From Bacteroidota bacterium (GTDB taxonomy: Bacteria; Bacteroidota; Bacteroidia; Chitinophagales; Chitinophagaceae): a DNA stretch of 10,460 nt. The notes beneath the pieces were generated by a model. The model saw only the letters and a program-made list of their open reading frames with translations, made no database searches and was not told the origin of the DNA. Of this stretch, positions 8,005-10,460 are shown in pieces (positions within the stretch are counted from its first letter, which is position 1; the number at the start of each line of letters is the position of its first letter). A program made the translations under genes and the position numbers. The stretch spans positions 1 through 10,460 of the forward strand of contig JAEWJV010000098.1 of assembly GCA_023386395.1 (NCBI GenBank). The letters are read 5' to 3'.

Positions 8005-8544
8005 ATGATTAACGTATTTGAAGTTCTGAAAAAAGAAAATGTTTCGGCAAAAAACCAACAGGTATTTGATGAGATCAAACGTGTATTTGGTGCAGTTCCT
8101 AATTTGTATTCAACACTTGCTTATTCTGAAAATGCGCTTGATGCATACTTCAAGCTTGAAATAAGCCCAAATTCTTTAACCGTGAAAGAAACTGAGGCCA
8201 TAAACCTGGTGGTAAGCGAGATAAATAATTGTATGTATTGCCTGAGTGCACATACCATGATTGCCAAACAATCCGGCTTTACAGAAGAAGAAACTATCAG
8301 GATAAGATCAGGCAATGCGCCGTTTGATATCAAACTGGATACATTGGTAAAATTAACAAGGGAACTTTCTGAAAACAGGCATATAGAAAATCCTGCGTTG
8401 CTTGATGCTTTTTTTGAAGCGGGTTATACTAAGGAAAACCTGATGGATATTATCATTCTTATTGGTGACAGAACCATCAGCAATATGCTGCACGCAGTTA
8501 CCAAAGTGCCTATTGAGTTTTCTTTGACAAAAGTCCTTGATTAA
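8005..8544 (+). CDS. AhpD-like carboxymuconolactone decarboxylase-family protein
   Basis: 179-aa cytoplasmic all-helical protein of the alkylhydroperoxidase AhpD / carboxymuconolactone decarboxylase family. The family core is SEINNCMYCLSAH (residues 71-83), giving the E-x3-C-x2-C-x3-H arrangement (Glu72, Cys76, Cys79, His83) in which the two cysteines form the redox-active dithiol and the Glu/His relay protons. The preceding LTVKETEAINLVV and the FGAVPNLYSTLAYS segment (28-41) are also characteristic of the peroxidase-related branch. It has no signal peptide and no extra domain, and its length is normal. The predicted role is peroxide reduction or a related thiol reaction; many members lack a proven substrate. 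An exported peroxiredoxin-like gene follows 54 bp downstream, suggesting a small redox cluster. The ATG at 8005 is preceded by AACAGGTATAA, a weak ribosome-binding site. Confidence 0.85.
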   Translation: MINVFEVLKKENVSAKNQQVFDEIKRVFGAVPNLYSTLAYSENALDAYFKLEISPNSLTVKETEAINLVVSEINNCMYCLSAHTMIAKQSGFTEEETIRIRSGNAPFDIKLDTLVKLTRELSENRHIENPALLDAFFEAGYTKENLMDIIILIGDRTISNMLHAVTKVPIEFSLTKVLD

Positions 8545-8598
8545 ATTTTTAAAGCATCGTGTAAAACGTTTGAACAATAAAATAATCAATCAAATAAA

Positions 8599-9288
8599 AT
8601 GAAAACAACAATTAAATTATCGTTGAAATTCGTTACGATGGCTCTGTTGTTCGCAAGTTCAATACAAATGGTTAGTGGTCAGCAAACAGTGCAATCTATG
8701 GAAACCGCTACCATGGAGGTCAGCCAAATATCTTCCACTATTCCGCAAAAACCGGAAGACATCAGCCCGTTACTTAATGGCGAGAAAATTCCAATGGTAA
8801 TGCTCACAGATGCTGCGGGAAAAAGTTTTGACCTGAATAAAGCAGTAGCGGAGAAACCAACTATTTTAATTATTTACCGTGGTGGCTGGTGTCCTTATTG
8901 TTCCAAACAACTATCCGGGCTGCAACAGGCAGCCCCTGAATTGGAAGGTCTGGGATACCGGCTTATTGCTATCAGCACAGATGTCCCTGAAGGCTTAATG
9001 CAGTCAGCAACGAAAGAAAAGTTGAGTTATACATTACTTTCAGATGCGGATCTTAGCCTGTCCAAAAAATTAGGGGTTGCATATAAAGCTCCTAAAGGAT
9101 ATTGGGAAATGTTACCCAAAACCACAGGCGGAAAAGACAGCGATCTTTTACTTCCCGTGCCATCTGTATTCATCCTGGATAAAACGGGCACCATACATTT
9201 TGAATATATCAATCCTGATTTCACGCAGCGGTTAAATCCCCAACTTTTAAAAACCGTTGCCGCCAGCCTGAAAAAAGATCTTAATTAA
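8599..9288 (+). CDS. Exported peroxiredoxin-like (AhpC/TSA, redoxin) protein
   Basis: 229-aa thioredoxin-fold protein. The first 28 residues form a signal peptide (MKTTIKLSLKF, hydrophobic MALLFASSIQM, cleavage after VSGQ), so it should work in the periplasm. After a linker, the redoxin domain runs from about residue 55 to 228. The active site is YRGGWCPYCSKQLSGL with Cys98 and Cys101. A CxxC in this place is typical of the peroxiredoxin-like family related to PrxQ/BCP and thiol-disulfide reductases, rather than of classical 2-Cys AhpC. AISTDVPE (124-131) and VPSVFILDKTGTIHFEY (187-203, with the cis-Pro before Ser) complete the fold. It probably reduces peroxides or disulfides outside the cytoplasm. 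The next gene, an exported thioredoxin 7 bp downstream, would be an obvious electron donor but is frameshifted. Confidence 0.85.
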   Translation: MKTTIKLSLKFVTMALLFASSIQMVSGQQTVQSMETATMEVSQISSTIPQKPEDISPLLNGEKIPMVMLTDAAGKSFDLNKAVAEKPTILIIYRGGWCPYCSKQLSGLQQAAPELEGLGYRLIAISTDVPEGLMQSATKEKLSYTLLSDADLSLSKKLGVAYKAPKGYWEMLPKTTGGKDSDLLLPVPSVFILDKTGTIHFEYINPDFTQRLNPQLLKTVAASLKKDLN

Positions 9289-9295
9289 AGACGTT

Positions 9296-9759
9296 ATGTT
9301 TAAAGCATACAACGGCAAAATATTATCACTGTTTAGCTTAGTGGCGATAATAACAAGTGCAGTAATTGCCCAACCTAAAATGGGGCAACGTGCCATGCTT
9401 TCTGCAAAGGAAATAATGTTTACGGATGGGAAATGGAAAGATATAGCAGCACAGGCCAGGAAAAACGGTAAATACATTTTTGTGGATGCTTTTACTACCT
9501 GGTGCGGGCCATGCCGCCAGCTTAAGAATTTTACTTTTAAAGATGAGAAAACAGCGTTGTATTTTAACGGTAACTTCATCAATTACACGATTGACATGGA
9601 AAAAGATGAAGGCTTAACGCTAGCAGAAATGGCACGTTACTGCATATCCGTCGCTGCTGTTCTTTACGCCGGAAGGTAAACTGATCTCTGAAAGAGATTG
9701 GATATGTGGATGCGAAAAAATTAAAAGAATTTGGTGAACAAGCGCTTGCCAGGAAATAG
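9296..9759 (+). pseudogene. Exported thioredoxin-family gene broken by two frameshifts
   Basis: The intact-looking part (9296 to about 9634) encodes a signal peptide (hydrophobic LSLFSLVAIITSAVIAQ, residues 10-26) and a thioredoxin domain with the active site TTWCGPCRQL (Cys70, Cys73). The open frame then runs into unrelated sequence and stops at 9677-9679, giving 127 aa. The expected fold continues in other frames. From 9636 a second frame reads VTAYPSLLFFTPEGKLIS, including the cis-Pro loop (Pro codon 9648-9650). From 9691 a third frame reads KEIGYVDAKKLKEFGEQALA and ends at a TAG at 9757-9759. So one ancestral gene of roughly 155-160 aa has suffered an indel near 9632-9637 (probably a short deletion, since several residues of the expected helix are missing) and another near 9689-9691. 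As it stands, the product lacks the cis-Pro half of the fold. Two independent sequencing errors are the alternative to real decay. Confidence 0.8.
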
Positions 9760-9825
9760 CGCAAGTATAAATTCCTAAACTTTGTTGAAGTAATGGTAAG
9801 TGTATTTTAAAATTAAAAAGATATT

Positions 9826-9894
9826 ATGGAAACAATTTCATTATTGGTTAGACTTGAGGCCAAATATTGGAAGCATTTTCTTAACTCATCCTAA
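9826..9894 (+). pseudogene. 22-codon stub resembling the start of an ABM-domain monooxygenase
   Basis: An ATG at 9826, following an A-rich leader, opens with METISLLVRLEAK. This strongly resembles the N-terminus of antibiotic-biosynthesis-monooxygenase (ABM) / putative quinol monooxygenase proteins, which usually continue PGKE and reach about 95-105 aa. Here the frame changes abruptly to YWKHFLNSS and stops at 9892-9894, and the rest of the domain is not found downstream in any frame that I could recognise. The likely explanation is a deletion that removed the body of the gene. It begins 66 bp after the broken thioredoxin gene. The match is short, so a chance resemblance is possible. Confidence 0.45.
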
Positions 9895-9951
9895 CTATAA
9901 TAGCAATTAATTGTGCAGGTTGAAACAAAACAACACTACTGATAAACACTT

Positions 9952-10460
9952 TCATTCGGTATCTGTTCGAAACGGCGCCAATGGAAGTCCTTCTTTATTA
10001 AAAATATTTCCGATTGCTGTATCTGAAAAACAATAATGTACGGCAACAGGATTGGCAACACGTGTACTCTCCACTTCAATTATATTATTTTTTATTATAG
10101 CTTCTGCCGGATAAAAAATATTATCGTTACCTGCAATATATAATTCTAATGGTTTAGCGCCCTTCACCTGCAATCCGTTTTGTGCATTATCAATTGTAAT
10201 AATAATTTTATTCTTTTTAATCATCATCTTGGAAATAACAGGAGTTTTATACACGATGTCTGGTATGTGATAATGATCTCCCAGCGCCCAGTTTGCAAGG
10301 CGTAAGCCAACATCATGTTTGTTGGAAGGATGCACGTTATTTACATCATCTACCAGGTCATTTATAACCACCATACCGGTGTTGTGATAATTTGAGCAGG
10401 CTGATTGCGCTTCGCGCAATAAGGCGCCTGTATTTTCCAGGGTATATTTATATGGCGCAA
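9952..10460 (-). CDS. Sialate O-acetylesterase / SASA-type carbohydrate esterase, C-terminal part only
   Basis: Reading frame open on the minus strand from the window edge (codon ending at 10458) to a TGA at 9954-9952, about 168 residues; the N-terminal part with the catalytic Ser block lies outside. The segment begins APYKYTLENTGALLREAQSA and continues NTGMVVINDLVD, NVHPSNKHDVGLRLANWAL, then a beta-rich tail with LYIAGNDNIFYPAEA, NPVAVHYCFSD and NKEGLPLAPFRTD. This order is the recognisable C-terminus of sialate O-acetylesterase-like (SGNH-fold) enzymes, with the active-site His in NVHP. Many Bacteroidota members remove acetyl groups from plant polysaccharides rather than from sialic acid. 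With a xylanase about 3.4 kb away, an acetyl-xylan or pectin role is plausible but not shown. The TTG at 10417-10419 is internal, not a start. The gene converges on the decayed redox cluster. Confidence 0.85.
   Translation of the reverse strand, partial: APYKYTLENTGALLREAQSACSNYHNTGMVVINDLVDDVNNVHPSNKHDVGLRLANWALGDHYHIPDIVYKTPVISKMMIKKNKIIITIDNAQNGLQVKGAKPLELYIAGNDNIFYPAEAIIKNNIIEVESTRVANPVAVHYCFSDTAIGNIFNKEGLPLAPFRTDTE

Noticed and set aside
8538..8570. Possible promoter before the peroxiredoxin-like gene (AACGTTTG near 8563, resembling TAnnTTTG)
   Set aside because: The first position of the -7 box does not match and no TTTG is found at proper spacing upstream; co-transcription with the AhpD-like gene is simpler.
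9741..9765. CTTGC / GCAAG inverted repeat at the end of the thioredoxin relic as a terminator
   Set aside because: Only five base pairs around an 11-base loop and no T-run after it.
1..10460. Search for tRNA/rRNA genes, riboswitches, SusC/SusD, toxin-antitoxin, restriction or phage-defence genes
   Set aside because: Nothing with recognisable sequence signatures was seen on either strand, apart from the features listed.

Overview
The window looks like a chromosomal stretch of a Bacteroidota bacterium, plausibly a Chitinophagaceae-type polysaccharide degrader. The DNA is moderately AT-rich, several exported proteins have signal peptides ending in Ala-Gln or Gly-Gln, Shine-Dalgarno sequences are mostly weak, a TAnnTTTG-like promoter element precedes the main operon, and the gene content is plant-glycan degradation. 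The taxonomic call is an inference from style, not from a marker gene.

Left part (1-7440), carbohydrate locus. The 3' part of a short-chain dehydrogenase (SDR) gene is followed, after a 131-bp gap with a possible promoter, by a compact four-gene run on the + strand: a secreted GH2 glycosidase of the beta-mannosidase/exo-glycosidase type, a major facilitator (MFS) transporter, a secreted GH10 endo-xylanase, and an RraA/HMG-aldolase-family protein. Gaps are 5, about 50 (or 5) and 37 bp, and a perfect 12-bp stem followed by a T-run closes the unit at about 7393-7436. A reasonable reading is: cut xylan-type polymer outside the cytoplasm, trim oligosaccharides, import a small product, then dehydrogenate it and possibly cleave it as a 2-keto sugar acid. 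No SusC/SusD pair is visible.

Middle gap (7324-8004). This gap has no intact gene. The minus strand carries a heavily decayed relic of an IS21-type istB transposition-helper ATPase. Recognisable blocks occur in three different frames but in the right order and at nearly the right spacing.

Right part (8005-9894), redox cluster. It holds an AhpD/carboxymuconolactone-decarboxylase-like protein, an exported peroxiredoxin-like protein and an exported thioredoxin-fold gene that is broken by two frameshifts. Just after it is a 22-codon stub that starts like an antibiotic-biosynthesis-monooxygenase (ABM) protein and then stops.

Right edge (9952-10460), minus strand: the C-terminal part of a sialate O-acetylesterase/SASA-type esterase, which converges on the redox cluster. 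With the xylanase nearby it could be a hemicellulose deacetylase. Between the two glycan regions, three decayed genes (istB relic, thioredoxin, ABM stub) lie within about 2.4 kb, so this appears to be a zone of gene erosion. I did not find a convincing new defence, RNA or mobile system.
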